Below, piece after piece: positions 9,949-20,329 of a stretch of 64,000 nt of DNA (position 1 is the first letter of the stretch; the number at the start of each line of letters is the position of its first letter). The notes beneath the pieces are model-generated. The model saw only the letters and a list, made by a program, of their open reading frames with translations. It did no database searches and was not told the origin of the DNA. A program made the translations under genes and the position numbers. This DNA comes from Agrilactobacillus yilanensis (GTDB taxonomy: Bacteria > Bacillota > Bacilli > Lactobacillales > Lactobacillaceae). The stretch spans positions 1 through 64,000 of the forward strand of contig NZ_RHOY01000010.1 of NCBI RefSeq assembly GCF_003946725.1, read 5' to 3'.

Positions 9949-9989
9949 AAGTGTTCGATACAGTTAATCTGGTGTCGGACACTTTTTTT
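9949..9989 (+). terminator. Intrinsic terminator after yqeY
   Basis: AAGTGTTCGATAC pairs with GTGTCGGACACTT (wobbles included) and is followed by a T-run. Confidence 0.85.
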
Positions 9990-10054
9990 AAACACTTACA
10001 AATATTATCATTCTTTTATATAACTATTATGGCATACAAGTTGAGATAATCTTG

Positions 10055-10063
10055 TGTTATGAT
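10055..10063 (+). promoter_or_regulatory. Possible extended -10 before phoH
   Basis: TGT directly precedes TATGAT (10058-10063), about 18 bases before the phoH ribosome site. The -35 is weak. A second TGT-TATAAA at 10066-10074 is an alternative. Confidence 0.35.
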
Positions 10064-10095
10064 ACTGTTATAAACTATTGAAGGAGCTTGATGTA

Positions 10096-11067
10096 TTGAC
10101 AGAAGCGGTGAATACGGAACGCACGTTTGAAGTACTAGATGCTGGTAAAACGGCGGGATTAGTTGGGGCAAATGACCAATATTTAACCTTAATCGAAGAA
10201 GGTTTATCAGTGGTTTTAAATCTTTTTGGTACAAATATCAAAATTACTGGTGAACAGCCCAAAGTGGATCAGAGCTATCAAGTACTAGACAACTTATATC
10301 AAGTATTGGAAAAAGGCATCAGCATCAGTAACGCTGACGTGATCAGTGCCATTAAAATGGCGACTAAAGGGACTTTAGAATATTTCCAAGACTTTTACGA
10401 TCAAGAGATTATTAAAGATGCAAGACATCGCGTCATTCGCGTTAAAAACATGGGGCAGCGACGCTATGTGGATTCAATAGATCACAATGATATTACGTTT
10501 GGCATTGGACCAGCAGGCACGGGGAAAACTTATATTGCAGTGGCTAAGGCAGTTTTGGCTATGAAAAAAGGCCAAGTTCAGCGCTTGATTTTAACTCGGC
10601 CAGCAGTTGAAGCCGGGGAAAATCTGGGCTTTTTGCCAGGGGATTTAAAAGATAAAGTAGATCCTTATTTGCGGCCGGTTTATGATGCGTTATATAACAT
10701 TATGGGCACCGATCAAACCAATCGGTTAGTAGACCGGGGGTTAATTGAAATCGCTCCGTTGGCTTATATGCGGGGTCGGACGTTAGAAGAAGCTTTTGTG
10801 ATTTTGGACGAAGCGCAAAATACAACGCCTGCACAAATGAAGATGTTTTTAACACGGCTGGGCTTTGAGTCAAAAATGGTCATTAATGGGGATATCACGC
10901 AAATTGATTTACCCCACAATCAAAAAAGTGGTCTAATTGAAGCGCAACAAATTTTGAAAAATATTGATCATATTGGCTTTGTGAATTTTACAGCGAATGA
11001 TGTGGTACGGCATCCCGTTGTAGCAAGTATTATTGACGCCTATGCGCGGCAGAATAAACAAGCTTAA
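10096..11067 (+). CDS. phoH: PhoH-like ATPase
   Basis: Cytoplasmic P-loop ATPase of the PhoH (PhoL/YbeZ) family, linked in other bacteria to RNA metabolism with YbeY. It has Walker A GPAGTGKTYIAVA (about residue 136), Walker B VILDEAQNTTPAQMKMFLTR, and a KH-like N-terminal region. I take TTG at 10096 as start because AAGGAG (10081-10086) lies 9 bases upstream; the in-frame TTG at 10078 precedes that site. The product is 323 residues. It heads the phoH-ybeY-dgk-era-recO operon. Confidence 0.92.
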   Translation: MTEAVNTERTFEVLDAGKTAGLVGANDQYLTLIEEGLSVVLNLFGTNIKITGEQPKVDQSYQVLDNLYQVLEKGISISNADVISAIKMATKGTLEYFQDFYDQEIIKDARHRVIRVKNMGQRRYVDSIDHNDITFGIGPAGTGKTYIAVAKAVLAMKKGQVQRLILTRPAVEAGENLGFLPGDLKDKVDPYLRPVYDALYNIMGTDQTNRLVDRGLIEIAPLAYMRGRTLEEAFVILDEAQNTTPAQMKMFLTRLGFESKMVINGDITQIDLPHNQKSGLIEAQQILKNIDHIGFVNFTANDVVRHPVVASIIDAYARQNKQA

Positions 11068-11082
11068 GTCTTGGAGGCAACT

Positions 11083-11550
11083 ATGAATTTAACGATTTAT
11101 GATGAAGACAAATTATTAACACCAGATGAAATTAAATTGGTCCAGAATTTAATTGACTTTGCGGCTAAAACACTGACTGTTGCCGCAGAAACTGAAATGT
11201 CAATTACGTTTGTAACACCTAAAGGCATTCAAGAAGTGAACCAAAAATACCGCCAAGTTGATCGACCAACAGATGTCATCAGTTTTGCCATTGAAGATGA
11301 CGATGACGGTATGTCTGAATTAGAAGCTGATTTGGGCATTCCTAGAAATATTGGTGATTTGATTATTGCGCCTGCTGTAGCCAAGACCCATGCTGAAGAT
11401 TATGGTCATTCCTACCACCGCGAATTAGGCTATACAGTGGTCCATGGCTTTTTACATCTGAACGGCTATGATCATATCAAACCAGAAGATGAGCAAAAAA
11501 TGATCGGCTTGCAAGAGGAGATTCTGGAAAGCTATGGCCTTAAACGATAA
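11083..11550 (+). CDS. ybeY: Endoribonuclease YbeY (16S rRNA maturation)
   Basis: Zinc-dependent endoribonuclease involved in 16S rRNA 3'-end processing and ribosome quality control. The metal motif HGFLHLNGYDH is intact (three histidines), and RQVDRPTDVISFAIED is the typical central segment. The ATG at 11083 follows GGAGG; the TTG at 11071 is upstream of that site. The gene overlaps dgkA by 17 bases, implying coupled translation. Confidence 0.95.
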   Translation: MNLTIYDEDKLLTPDEIKLVQNLIDFAAKTLTVAAETEMSITFVTPKGIQEVNQKYRQVDRPTDVISFAIEDDDDGMSELEADLGIPRNIGDLIIAPAVAKTHAEDYGHSYHRELGYTVVHGFLHLNGYDHIKPEDEQKMIGLQEEILESYGLKR

Positions 11551-11944
11551 GCCTAATAAGCCGCAAACAGATAAAAACCATTCATTTTTTCAATCTTTTA
11601 AACATGCTGCCCGGGGTATCGGTTTTGCCATAAAACACGAAACCAATTTACGCCGGGATATTTTAATCGCCGTTTTAGTGTTACTAGCGGCTTATTTTTT
11701 ACACTTACCGCAAACTGATTTTTTATGGCTCATTTTGGTGAGCTTTTTAGTTTTCCAAGCGGAATTATGGAATAGCGTTGCCGAATATATCGTGGATTTG
11801 ACGACCCAGCATGCGTATTATCCATTGGCAAAAGTGATCAAAGATTTATCCGCTGGGATCGTTTTGCTCACGGCATTATTTGCGGTCATTGTCGGCGCTA
11901 TTATTTTTATACCAGCATTATTAAAACTTTTGAATTTAAGTTAA
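11534..11944 (+). CDS. dgkA: Diacylglycerol/undecaprenol kinase family protein
   Basis: Small integral membrane kinase (136 residues) of the DgkA family; Gram-positive members phosphorylate undecaprenol and feed the lipid carrier pool. It has the SFKHAARGIGFAIKHETNLRRDI entry segment, the catalytic-type VFQAELWNSVAEYIVDL (E and N conserved in the family), and AKVIKDLSAGIVLL. Three membrane helices are apparent. It begins inside ybeY (17-base overlap) and is followed by era after 12 bases. Confidence 0.9.
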   Translation: MALNDKPNKPQTDKNHSFFQSFKHAARGIGFAIKHETNLRRDILIAVLVLLAAYFLHLPQTDFLWLILVSFLVFQAELWNSVAEYIVDLTTQHAYYPLAKVIKDLSAGIVLLTALFAVIVGAIIFIPALLKLLNLS

Positions 11945-11956
11945 GGGGATTTTTAC

Positions 11957-12871
11957 GTGACGGAAACAAATAAAGCATTTCATTCAGGTTTTGTAGCGAT
12001 TTTAGGCCGACCTAATGTGGGTAAATCTACATTGATGAATCGGGTCATTGGTGAAAAAATTGCCATTATGTCTGACAAAGCGCAAACGACACGGAATAAA
12101 ATTAATGGGATTTACACGGATGACGCGGCACAAATTGTTTTTGTGGACACACCAGGTATTCATAAACCTAAAAATGATTTAGATGAATATATGGATGATG
12201 CGGCTATTTCAACGTTAAAAGAAGTAGACGTTGTCTTATTTATGGTGGCTGCTGACGACAAAATCGGCCCTGGTGATAAATATATTATGAATTTATTAAA
12301 ACAGGCCAACACACCGATCTTACTGTTAGTGAACAAAATTGATTTAGTGCACCCGGATAAATTACCAGAAATTATTAGCGGCTATACCGATATTTTAGAC
12401 TTTACCGAAGTTTATCCAATTTCGGCAACCCAAGGCAATAACGTTCCGGATTTATTAGCTAAAATTAAAGACTTTTTACCCGTAGGCCCCCAATATTATC
12501 CTGAAGATCAATTAACGGATCATCCAGAATACTTTGTTGTCTCTGAATTAATCCGGGAACAAGTTTTACACTTAACCCGTGACGAAATTCCCCATGCGGT
12601 GGCAGTTGTCTTGGAATCTATGAATCAGCGGGTGAATGATAAGTTGCAAGTGGACGCGGTGATTTTTGTAGAACGGGATAGCCAAAAAGGGATTGTTATT
12701 GGCAAAGGCGGCGCCATGCTGAAGAAAATTGGCATCAATGCCCGCCGTGAAATTGAAGGTTTATTAGGCGAAAAAATTAACTTAAAGCTTTGGGTCCGGG
12801 TTCAAAAGAACTGGCGGGATGATCCTTTATTTTTACAACGTTCAGGTTATAATTTAAAAGAATTTAAGTGA
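11957..12871 (+). CDS. era: GTPase Era
   Basis: Essential GTPase that assists 16S rRNA maturation and 30S assembly. G1 [13 protein letters not shown]3 DTPGIHKP and G4 NKID are present, followed by a C-terminal KH domain with [12 protein letters not shown]. At 304 residues it has standard length. The GTG start at 11957 has AAGGGG upstream. It sits between dgkA and recO, as in many Firmicutes. Confidence 0.97.
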   Translation: MTETNKAFHSGFVAILGRPNVGKSTLMNRVIGEKIAIMSDKAQTTRNKINGIYTDDAAQIVFVDTPGIHKPKNDLDEYMDDAAISTLKEVDVVLFMVAADDKIGPGDKYIMNLLKQANTPILLLVNKIDLVHPDKLPEIISGYTDILDFTEVYPISATQGNNVPDLLAKIKDFLPVGPQYYPEDQLTDHPEYFVVSELIREQVLHLTRDEIPHAVAVVLESMNQRVNDKLQVDAVIFVERDSQKGIVIGKGGAMLKKIGINARREIEGLLGEKINLKLWVRVQKNWRDDPLFLQRSGYNLKEFK

Positions 12872-12875
12872 TGAT

Positions 12876-13658
12876 ATGGCACATGAAATTGAAACATTCC
12901 AAGGTTTGATTTTATTTCGTCGGGACTATCGGGAACGGGATTTGTTAGTTAAGATGATTACCGATCGCTTTGGAAAAAAAATGTTTTTAGTAAAAGGTGG
13001 CAAACGGCCTAAAAATCGACTGGCCTCAGCGATTCTGCCATTTACATATGGGCAATATGTGGGCGATATCCGTGACGGGTTATCTTTTATTAATACAGCA
13101 AAAGAAACTCATCATTTTTGGCAGATCAGCCAAGATATTGTTTTAAATGCGTATGCCAGCTATATTTTAGGCTTGATCGACAAAGCTTTTGAAGATGCCG
13201 TGCCGTTGGATTATTGGTTTGGCCGAGTTTTTCAAGCCTTAAAGCTCATTGATGAAGGTTTTGATCCCCAAATAATTACCCATATTATGGAAGTACAGCT
13301 ATTGCAGGTTTTTGGGGTGCAGCCGAATTTAGAAAGCTGTGTTATTTGTCAGCATACGGATCGGCCCTTTGACTATTCTGAAAGCTATGGGGGCCTGTTA
13401 TGCGCACAGCATTGGCATTTGGATCCCAATCGGTTTTATGCCAGTCAGCGGGCGATTTATTTTCTGCGGCTTTTTGCGGCGGTGGATTTAACGAAGATTA
13501 ATTCGATTAAGCTCAAAACGGAAACGAAAGCTGAATTAAAACAGATGATTGATCAAATCTATCAAGATACCGTGGGGGTTTATGTCAAAAGTAAACACTT
13601 TTTGGATGAAATGGCAGATTGGCCGGACAGTATTTTGAAAAAACCATCAGAAGATTAA
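12876..13658 (+). CDS. recO: DNA repair protein RecO
   Basis: Recombination mediator that works with RecF and RecR to load RecA on gapped DNA. It has an N-terminal OB-fold (FQGLILFRRDYRERDLLVKM) and a helical C-terminal half with a zinc-binding patch ESCVICQ...GGLLCAQH. The fourth ligand position is a histidine rather than cysteine. At 260 residues the length is normal. It starts 4 bases after era and ends the operon; a separate promoter and T-box follow. Confidence 0.95.
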   Translation: MAHEIETFQGLILFRRDYRERDLLVKMITDRFGKKMFLVKGGKRPKNRLASAILPFTYGQYVGDIRDGLSFINTAKETHHFWQISQDIVLNAYASYILGLIDKAFEDAVPLDYWFGRVFQALKLIDEGFDPQIITHIMEVQLLQVFGVQPNLESCVICQHTDRPFDYSESYGGLLCAQHWHLDPNRFYASQRAIYFLRLFAAVDLTKINSIKLKTETKAELKQMIDQIYQDTVGVYVKSKHFLDEMADWPDSILKKPSED

Positions 13659-13666
13659 AGCAGTGT

Positions 13667-13694
13667 TTGACAATTCTGATTTTTATTGTATTAT
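13667..13694 (+). promoter_or_regulatory. Promoter of glyQS
   Basis: TTGACA (13667-13672), 16 bases, TATTAT (13689-13694), directly upstream of the glycine T-box leader and just past the recO stop. Confidence 0.75.
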
Positions 13695-13699
13695 TGGAT

Positions 13700-13905
13700 A
13701 GTAAATAATCAACGATGATAAAAAGGGTAATCAAAAAGAAAAGATTTAGCGAGTGTGGGATAGTGCAAGCCGCAACTTTATTTTGATTATTGGCATTTTG
13801 GAGTTGATCACAAATCAAGTGTAGGCAAGATAATTTGCCTGAAGTAGGGTGGAACCGCGTATAAAACCGTCCCTATACTGTTGTCGCAGTATAGGGATTT
13901 TTTAA
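13700..13905 (+). promoter_or_regulatory. Glycine T-box riboswitch upstream of glyQS
   Basis: The T-box core AGGGTGGAACCGCG lies at 13846-13859, followed by a terminator stem CCCTATACTG/CAGTATAGGG with a T-run (13871-13903). The likely specifier is GGC (Gly) at 13792-13794, directly before ATTTTGGAG. It should let transcription proceed when uncharged tRNA-Gly accumulates. Confidence 0.92.
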
Positions 13906-13940
13906 TGCACGGATTTAAAACAAGCCAAAGGAGAAACGTT

Positions 13941-14852
13941 ATGACTGAAAAACTAACCGTTCAAGAAATTGTTTTAAAATTACAGCAGTTTTGGAGCAGT
14001 AAAGGCTGTATGTTAATGCAAGCCTACGATACAGAAAAAGGTGCTGGGACGATGAGCCCCTATACATTCTTACGGGCGATTGGCCCTGAACCTTGGAATG
14101 CGGCTTATGTGGAACCTTCCCGGCGGCCGGCAGACGGGCGTTATGGGGAAAATCCCAATCGGTTGTACCAACACCATCAATTCCAAGTCGTGATGAAACC
14201 TTCTCCTGAAAACATTCAAGAATACTATTTAGACAGTTTGCGGGAATTAGGCATTGAACCATTAGAACATGATATTCGTTTCGTAGAAGATAACTGGGAA
14301 AACCCTTCCATGGGCTGCGCCGGTGTGGGTTGGGAAGTTTGGCTGGATGGCATGGAAGTCACTCAATTTACGTATTTCCAAGTCGTTGGCGGCTTAAACG
14401 TAAAGCCTGTAACTTCAGAAATCACGTATGGCTTGGAACGCTTGGCCTCTTATATTCAAAACATCAACTCTGTGTTTGATTTAGAATGGGGCGACGGCGT
14501 ATTATACGGCGATATTTTCAAAGAACCGGAATATGAACACTCAAAATATTCTTTTGAAGAAAGCAATCAAGAAATGTTGTTAAACTTTTTTGACGCCTAT
14601 GAAAAAGAAGCCAAACGGCTCATCAAATTAGGTTTGGTTCATCCAGCTTATGATTATGTCTTAAAATGCAGCCACACCTTTAATTTATTAGATGCCCGGG
14701 GCGCTGTATCCGTTACAGAACGGGCCGGCTATTTAGCCCGTATTCGGAATATGGCCCATTTGATTGCTAGAGCTTTTGTGGAAGAACGGGAGAAACTTGG
14801 TTTTCCATTATTGAAACACGCCCAAGACAAAGCAAAAGAGGAGGCCAATTAA
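13941..14852 (+). CDS. glyQ: Glycyl-tRNA synthetase alpha subunit
   Basis: Catalytic alpha chain of the bacterial heterotetrameric GlyRS. The N-terminus [22 protein letters not shown], the [27 protein letters not shown] stretch and [13 protein letters not shown] are family hallmarks. The ATG at 13941 follows AAAGGAG by 7 bases; the upstream in-frame ATGs fall in the leader terminator. The product is 303 residues. glyS begins 1 base after its stop codon. Confidence 0.97.
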   Translation: MTEKLTVQEIVLKLQQFWSSKGCMLMQAYDTEKGAGTMSPYTFLRAIGPEPWNAAYVEPSRRPADGRYGENPNRLYQHHQFQVVMKPSPENIQEYYLDSLRELGIEPLEHDIRFVEDNWENPSMGCAGVGWEVWLDGMEVTQFTYFQVVGGLNVKPVTSEITYGLERLASYIQNINSVFDLEWGDGVLYGDIFKEPEYEHSKYSFEESNQEMLLNFFDAYEKEAKRLIKLGLVHPAYDYVLKCSHTFNLLDARGAVSVTERAGYLARIRNMAHLIARAFVEEREKLGFPLLKHAQDKAKEEAN

Positions 14853-14853
14853 C

Positions 14854-16929
14854 GTGAAAGACTTTTTATTAGAAATTGGATTAGAAGAAATGCCCGCTCA
14901 TGTTGTCACACCAAGTATTGTGCAATTAAATCAACGGGTACAGCAGTTTTTGAAGGACGAAAACTTAGATTATGACAGCATTCAGCCTTTTTCAACCCCA
15001 AGACGTTTAACGTTATTGATCAAAGGTTTAGCGGACAAACAAGCTGACAGCCATGAAACTTTAAGAGGCCCAGCCAAACAAATTGCCCAAGACGAGGCTG
15101 GTAATTGGTCAAAAGCGGCCCAAGGTTTTGCCCGGGGACAAGGGGCCACTGTCGATGAGTTAACCTTTAAAGAAGTAAAAGGCAAAACCTATGTCTTTTT
15201 AGAAAAAAATACCGTTGGTCAGCCGGCTGCTGAAATTTTACCAAAAATTGCGACGGCCATCACAGCGATGAATTTTCCCACTAGAATGCATTGGGGCAAT
15301 TATGACTTTGAATACATCCGACCAATCCATTGGTTGGTGGCATTATTAGATGATGTCGTGATTCCATTTAATATTTTAAACATTGAAACCGGCCGAGAAA
15401 CAAGAGGCCATCGTTTCTTAGGCAAAAATATTACGTTACCTAATGCGGACGCTTACGAAGAAGCTTTAAAAGAAGATTATGTCATCGTTGATGCCGCAGA
15501 ACGTAAAGATGTGATTCGCAAACAAATTCATACATTAGCCGTTGAAAATGATTGGCAAGTGGATTTAGATGAAGATCTTTTGGAAGAAGTTAATAATTTA
15601 GTGGAATATCCCACTGCTTTTTATGGGGAATTTGATCCTAAATATTTAGAAATTCCTGAAGAAGTTTTAATCACTTCTATGAAAGACAATCAACGTTATT
15701 TCTACGCAAGAAGCCAAGAAGGCCAATTATTGCCAGTCTTTATCGGGGTCCGTAATGGGAACAGCGAACATCTGGATAATGTGGTTTCTGGGAATGAAAA
15801 AGTCTTAGTCGCCCGCTTAGAAGATGCCCAGTTCTTCTATGAAGAAGATCAGAAGAAGACAATCCAAGACTATGTCGCCCAATTAAAACAAGTTTCTTTC
15901 CATGATAAGATTGGCTCTATGTATGAAAAAATGCAGCGAGTTGGTAAGATCGCTCAATTTTTAGGGCAACGTTTTGGTTTAACCGAAACCGAATTAACCG
16001 ATTTAAAACGGGCTGCTGAAATTTATAAATTTGATTTAGTCACGGGGATGGTCGGCGAATTCCCAGAATTACAAGGGGTCATGGGTGAAAAATATGCCTT
16101 ATTAGCGGGTGAAAAACCAGCAGTAGCCACCGCCATTCGGGAACACTATTTGCCAACCGCTTCTAGAGGGGCCTTGCCACAAACTAATGTTGGGGCAGTG
16201 TTATCCATTGCGGACAAATTAGACAGCATTTTGAGCTTCTTTGCCGTTGCCTTAATTCCAAATGGCTCCAACGATCCTTATGCCTTACGGCGGCAAAGTT
16301 TTGGGATTGTTCGTATTTTACAAGATCGAAAATGGCATTTCCCAATTGATGAACTACAAGAACAAATTAAAAAATTAATTGCCAATGAAGGCAGCGAAGC
16401 TCATTTAGATTTAACGGCGCATCAAAAAGAAGTCCGTGAATTTATCATTGATCGGGTGAAACAGTGGTTTAGTATCCAAAAGGAAAATCATGATCTCATT
16501 GATGCCGTTGTGGATAATCGGAATAAGGATATTGCGGATATGTTTGCGGCAGCTAAAGTGTTGCAACAACACCGTGAAGATCCAAGCTTTAAGACAACGA
16601 TTGAAGCCTTGACTCGGGTAATGCGGCTGTCACAAAAAGCAGATTTTGCCGATACAACGCTAACTGTAGACCCAACGTTATTCCAAGACGACACGGAAGC
16701 GCAGTTATATACTAAAGTCAGTGAAATTCAAAAGAATTTAGCTGATAAATCTTTAGAAACCGTTTATCAAGAGTTGGAAGGTTTAAAACCAACGATTGAA
16801 GCTTATTTTGAAGCCAATATGATTATGGATAAAGATCCAAAAATTCGAGATAACCGCTTAAAACAGTTACTAATCATTAATAATATCGTATTATCTTTAG
16901 GTGATTTGACAGAATTAATTGTAAAATAA
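14854..16929 (+). CDS. glyS: Glycyl-tRNA synthetase beta subunit
   Basis: The 691-residue beta chain supplies tRNA binding to the alpha/beta tetramer. It begins [13 protein letters not shown] and contains [29 protein letters not shown], the HD-like [20 protein letters not shown] segment and a C-terminal anticodon-binding DALR-like region. The GTG start at 14854 has GAGG upstream inside glyQ. Translation is probably coupled to glyQ. Confidence 0.97.
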   Translation: MKDFLLEIGLEEMPAHVVTPSIVQLNQRVQQFLKDENLDYDSIQPFSTPRRLTLLIKGLADKQADSHETLRGPAKQIAQDEAGNWSKAAQGFARGQGATVDELTFKEVKGKTYVFLEKNTVGQPAAEILPKIATAITAMNFPTRMHWGNYDFEYIRPIHWLVALLDDVVIPFNILNIETGRETRGHRFLGKNITLPNADAYEEALKEDYVIVDAAERKDVIRKQIHTLAVENDWQVDLDEDLLEEVNNLVEYPTAFYGEFDPKYLEIPEEVLITSMKDNQRYFYARSQEGQLLPVFIGVRNGNSEHLDNVVSGNEKVLVARLEDAQFFYEEDQKKTIQDYVAQLKQVSFHDKIGSMYEKMQRVGKIAQFLGQRFGLTETELTDLKRAAEIYKFDLVTGMVGEFPELQGVMGEKYALLAGEKPAVATAIREHYLPTASRGALPQTNVGAVLSIADKLDSILSFFAVALIPNGSNDPYALRRQSFGIVRILQDRKWHFPIDELQEQIKKLIANEGSEAHLDLTAHQKEVREFIIDRVKQWFSIQKENHDLIDAVVDNRNKDIADMFAAAKVLQQHREDPSFKTTIEALTRVMRLSQKADFADTTLTVDPTLFQDDTEAQLYTKVSEIQKNLADKSLETVYQELEGLKPTIEAYFEANMIMDKDPKIRDNRLKQLLIINNIVLSLGDLTELIVK

Positions 16930-16936
16930 GTTTCAC

Positions 16937-16965
16937 TTGCATCGGAAATATTTATGTAGTATGAT
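16937..16965 (+). promoter_or_regulatory. Promoter of dnaG-rpoD
   Basis: TTGCAT (16937-16942), 17 bases, TATGAT (16960-16965), starting 8 bases after the glyS stop. Confidence 0.65.
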
Positions 16966-16990
16966 ATAAAAGTATTAATATATCAAATTT

Positions 16991-17020
16991 AAAGTCGCAT
17001 TCATTTATGTATGCGGCTTT
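16991..17020 (+). promoter_or_regulatory. Hairpin in the dnaG leader, attenuator-like
   Basis: AAAGTCGCAT (16991-17000) pairs with ATGCGGCTTT (17011-17020) around a 10-base loop, and only a short T-run follows. It lies between the dnaG promoter and the dnaG start. It could be a weak terminator for glyS or an attenuator for the dnaG-rpoD transcript. Confidence 0.5.
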
Positions 17021-17055
17021 TAGTTGCCATAACAGGAATGAGGGATGATGATAGA

Positions 17056-18894
17056 TTGGCTAAGATTCCTGAAGCCGTTATTGAAGATATTCGCAACCAG
17101 GTCGATATTACAGACGTTGTTAGTCAATATGTCCAATTAAAAAAATCTGGTAAAGATTTATTTGGGCTTTGTCCATTTCACGAAGAAAGAACGCCATCAT
17201 TTTCAGTTTCTGAGGAAAAACAGATTTTCCATTGCTTTAGTTGCGGCCGAGGCGGCAATGTTTTTAAGTTTATCATGGATGTGGACCAGTTGTCCTTTCC
17301 AGAAGCGGTCGTAAAAGTTGCAGAAATGAACAACATTCCATTAGATGCCCAATATTTGCAGACTAATGGACCGGCGCGTTCTGATGAAGAACAGCAATTA
17401 CGAAAATTATATGAACAAAGTCAAAATTTATATCATCACATTTTAGTGAATACCCAGCTGGGGCAAAAGGCCTTAAAGTATTTGCATCAGCGGGGGATGA
17501 CCGATGAAATGATTGCAACTTTTGGCATTGGTTATGCACCAGAAAAGACAGATTTATTAACACTCTTTTTTAAAGATAAACAAGTGGCACCAGCACTGTT
17601 GGAAAAATCTGGTTTATTAACATCAACTCAAAATAACACATTGATCGATCGCTTTGTGGATCGCGTCATGTTTCCCATCCGAGATCAAGGCGGGCAAACG
17701 ATCGCCTTTTCTGGCCGGGTACTATCTAAAGATCCTAATAAACCAAAATATTTAAACAGTCCAGAAACATCTTTATTTAATAAGCGTAAAATTTTGTTTA
17801 ATTTTGATTTGGCAAAAGCTGAAATTCGCAAAAACAGCGGCGTTTTACTGTTTGAGGGCTTCATGGATGTGATTGCAGCCTATCAGGCCGGCGTTAAAAA
17901 CGGCGTTGCGTCCATGGGCACCAGCCTGACGGATGAACAGCTTTATTTATTGCAACGGGTGACCAATCATTTAGTGATTTGTTACGACGGCGATGATCCG
18001 GGGCAAAAGGCGACAAATCGGGCGGTAGACATGTTAATGCCGAATCGGCGCTTGGATATTGGCGTTGTGGTTTTACCTGATGCGCAAGATCCGGATGAGT
18101 TCATCAAAAGTCATAGTCCGGAAGCATTTAGAAAGTTGTTGACCGATGGGGAGCAGACTAGCGTTCGGTTTAAGCTGGATTATTTGCGGCGGGATGTTAA
18201 TTTAAATAATGATAAGTTCAAAGTAGATTATTTAAACCAAGCGTTGCAATTATTGCAAAGTGCCGCTACCCCTTCAGAACAAAGTTTATATATGCAGCAT
18301 TTAGCCACTGAACTAGGCATTGATTTAGCAGCCATTAAGACACAATTTGAACAATTGCCTAGTCGTCGGCAGACCCAACAGGGGTTACAGCCTCAAGGTA
18401 AGTATCAAAAACAAGCGGCGGTTGCCATGGGGGCGACACCGGTACCAGAGGCAACAAAAGTTGTTAAATACAGCCGTTTAGAGCAAGCCCAGCGGCTGTT
18501 GCTTTATTATGCCATCCATGACCAAAGTATTTGTCGCCGGTTATTGGGGGAAGCAGGGTTTGCTTTTAAACAAGTCACTTACCAAACGATTTTTGAATTA
18601 TGGTTAACTTTTTCGACAAATTACGAAAGTCAAGATGTTTCAGCGTTCATTGATCAGTTGCCAGCAAATTTGCAAAATGCCGTTGCGGATTTAGAGATGA
18701 GCAACTTTCCTGAGCTTACGGAACCCACGGTCATTGATGATTTATTACAAGTTATTGGGACCCAGGATTTACAAGTACAGTTAAATCAGGCGAAACAAGG
18801 TTTAAAAATCGCCAAAGAAACGGGTAATCTTGAAGAAGAACTTCATTGGACGATGACCATCATCGAATTATCAAGGCATTTGAAGGGAGCTTGA
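17056..18894 (+). CDS. dnaG: DNA primase
   Basis: Synthesizes RNA primers for replication. The N-terminal CHC2 zinc finger (CPFHEERTPSF...FHCFSCGRGGN) is followed by the TOPRIM core (LFEGFMDVIAAYQAG; YDGDDPGQKA) and a C-terminal helicase-binding domain. I favour TTG at 17056 (MAKIPEAVIEDIR) with AGGG 11 bases upstream; ATG at 17038 would add six residues. The ATG at 17011 lies in a hairpin and is unlikely. It is paired with rpoD, 67 bases downstream. The rpsU gene that accompanies this pair in E. coli is elsewhere here. Confidence 0.95.
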   Translation: MAKIPEAVIEDIRNQVDITDVVSQYVQLKKSGKDLFGLCPFHEERTPSFSVSEEKQIFHCFSCGRGGNVFKFIMDVDQLSFPEAVVKVAEMNNIPLDAQYLQTNGPARSDEEQQLRKLYEQSQNLYHHILVNTQLGQKALKYLHQRGMTDEMIATFGIGYAPEKTDLLTLFFKDKQVAPALLEKSGLLTSTQNNTLIDRFVDRVMFPIRDQGGQTIAFSGRVLSKDPNKPKYLNSPETSLFNKRKILFNFDLAKAEIRKNSGVLLFEGFMDVIAAYQAGVKNGVASMGTSLTDEQLYLLQRVTNHLVICYDGDDPGQKATNRAVDMLMPNRRLDIGVVVLPDAQDPDEFIKSHSPEAFRKLLTDGEQTSVRFKLDYLRRDVNLNNDKFKVDYLNQALQLLQSAATPSEQSLYMQHLATELGIDLAAIKTQFEQLPSRRQTQQGLQPQGKYQKQAAVAMGATPVPEATKVVKYSRLEQAQRLLLYYAIHDQSICRRLLGEAGFAFKQVTYQTIFELWLTFSTNYESQDVSAFIDQLPANLQNAVADLEMSNFPELTEPTVIDDLLQVIGTQDLQVQLNQAKQGLKIAKETGNLEEELHWTMTIIELSRHLKGA

Positions 18895-18961
18895 TATTTT
18901 TTGACCAAAGTCAGTTTAAATTGGTTTAAAGCACTATAGTTTGATAAGGGGGAGTACATTT

Positions 18962-20074
18962 ATGGCGAATAAAAAAACAACCACAAAAAATACAGCGTAT
19001 GATAAGGCTGTAAAAGCCGTTATTAAAGACTACAAATCTAAAAAAGAAATTTCTCAAGAGGAATTAACAACTAAGCTTGTACAACCCTTCGAATTAGGCA
19101 GTGAAGCCATCGATGATTTATATCAAAAAATTGAGGATCAAGGGATCAGTATCCTTGATAAAAATGGCGAACCAACGGCCATTAGCTTAAAGAAAAATAA
19201 AGTCACTAAAAAAGAATTACAAAATATGTCTGCACCAACTGGGGTCAAAATCAATGACCCAGTGCGCATGTATTTGAAAGAAATCGGCCGGGTATCTTTA
19301 TTGACAGCCGACGAAGAAGTGGCTTTAGCTTTGAAAATCGAACAAGGCGATGAAGAAGCAAAACAGCGCTTGGCAGAAGCTAACTTACGGTTGGTAGTTT
19401 CCATTGCCAAACGTTATGTGGGCCGGGGGATGCAGTTCTTAGATTTAATCCAAGAAGGTAATATGGGCTTGATGAAGGCCGTGGAAAAATTTGATTACCG
19501 CAAAGGGTTTAAGTTCTCCACTTATGCCACTTGGTGGATCAGACAGGCCATTACCCGTGCCATCGCGGACCAAGCTAGAACCATTAGAATTCCAGTGCAC
19601 ATGGTGGAAACGATCAATAAATTAATCCGGATCCAACGCCAGCTTTTACAAGATTTAGGCCGGGAACCAACGCCTGAAGAAATTGGTGCGGAAATGGATA
19701 TGCCCACAGATAAAGTTCGGGAAATCTTAAAGATTGCCCAAGAACCTGTTTCATTGGAAACACCAATCGGTGAAGAAGATGACTCTCATTTAGGGGACTT
19801 TATTGAAGATGCGGATGCCACAAGTCCAGAAGACCACGCTTCTTACGAATTGTTGAAAGAACAACTGGAAAATGTTTTGGATACATTAACGGATCGTGAA
19901 GAAAACGTGTTACGGCTGCGTTTTGGTTTAGATGACGGCCGGACTAGAACTTTAGAAGAAGTTGGGAAAGTGTTCGGGGTAACTCGGGAACGGATTCGGC
20001 AGATCGAAGCTAAAGCCTTGCGGAAATTACGCCATCCATCTCGTTCTAAACAATTGAAGGATTTCTTGGAATAG
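18962..20074 (+). CDS. rpoD: RNA polymerase sigma factor RpoD (sigma A)
   Basis: Primary sigma factor, 370 residues. It has region 1.2 ([21 protein letters not shown]), region 2 ([42 protein letters not shown]), region 3 and region 4 with its helix-turn-helix ([28 protein letters not shown]). The acidic N-terminal region 1.1 is present in shortened Gram-positive form. The ATG at 18962 follows AAGGGGGAG; an upstream in-frame start includes that site. It is the second gene after dnaG and ends in a strong terminator. Confidence 0.97.
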   Translation: MANKKTTTKNTAYDKAVKAVIKDYKSKKEISQEELTTKLVQPFELGSEAIDDLYQKIEDQGISILDKNGEPTAISLKKNKVTKKELQNMSAPTGVKINDPVRMYLKEIGRVSLLTADEEVALALKIEQGDEEAKQRLAEANLRLVVSIAKRYVGRGMQFLDLIQEGNMGLMKAVEKFDYRKGFKFSTYATWWIRQAITRAIADQARTIRIPVHMVETINKLIRIQRQLLQDLGREPTPEEIGAEMDMPTDKVREILKIAQEPVSLETPIGEEDDSHLGDFIEDADATSPEDHASYELLKEQLENVLDTLTDREENVLRLRFGLDDGRTRTLEEVGKVFGVTRERIRQIEAKALRKLRHPSRSKQLKDFLE

Positions 20075-20110
20075 GCACTTAACCTAGATTAATAATAAAA
20101 AGATAATTAA

Positions 20111-20158
20111 AAAAATAAGCTGATTCAAATTCAATTTTTGAACCAGCTTATTTTTTTT
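20111..20158 (+). terminator. Intrinsic terminator after rpoD
   Basis: AATAAGCTG and TTCAAA pair with TTTGAA and CAGCTTATT around a short loop, followed by eight T. The remaining bases to 20290 show no gene. Confidence 0.9.
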
Positions 20159-20290
20159 GAGCTTGTCTTCAAAATAACGCATTAGTCAAGTATCCAAAGC
20201 AACGCCACGGCTTGAATTAACGCATTGATAATATTTCTAAACTTAACACCCAACAAAATAGCCCAACCCTTTTTAAGCATGTCGCGTCTT

Positions 20291-20299
20291 TGGTATAAT
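20291..20299 (+). promoter_or_regulatory. Extended -10 promoter of trmK-nif3-pepT
   Basis: TGG precedes a perfect TATAAT (20294-20299), 31 bases upstream of trmK. The -35 is poor (TTTTAA at 20271), as is common with extended -10 sites. Confidence 0.6.
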
Positions 20300-20329
20300 A
20301 GGAGTTAAGAAAAAAAGATAGGGGTCATC

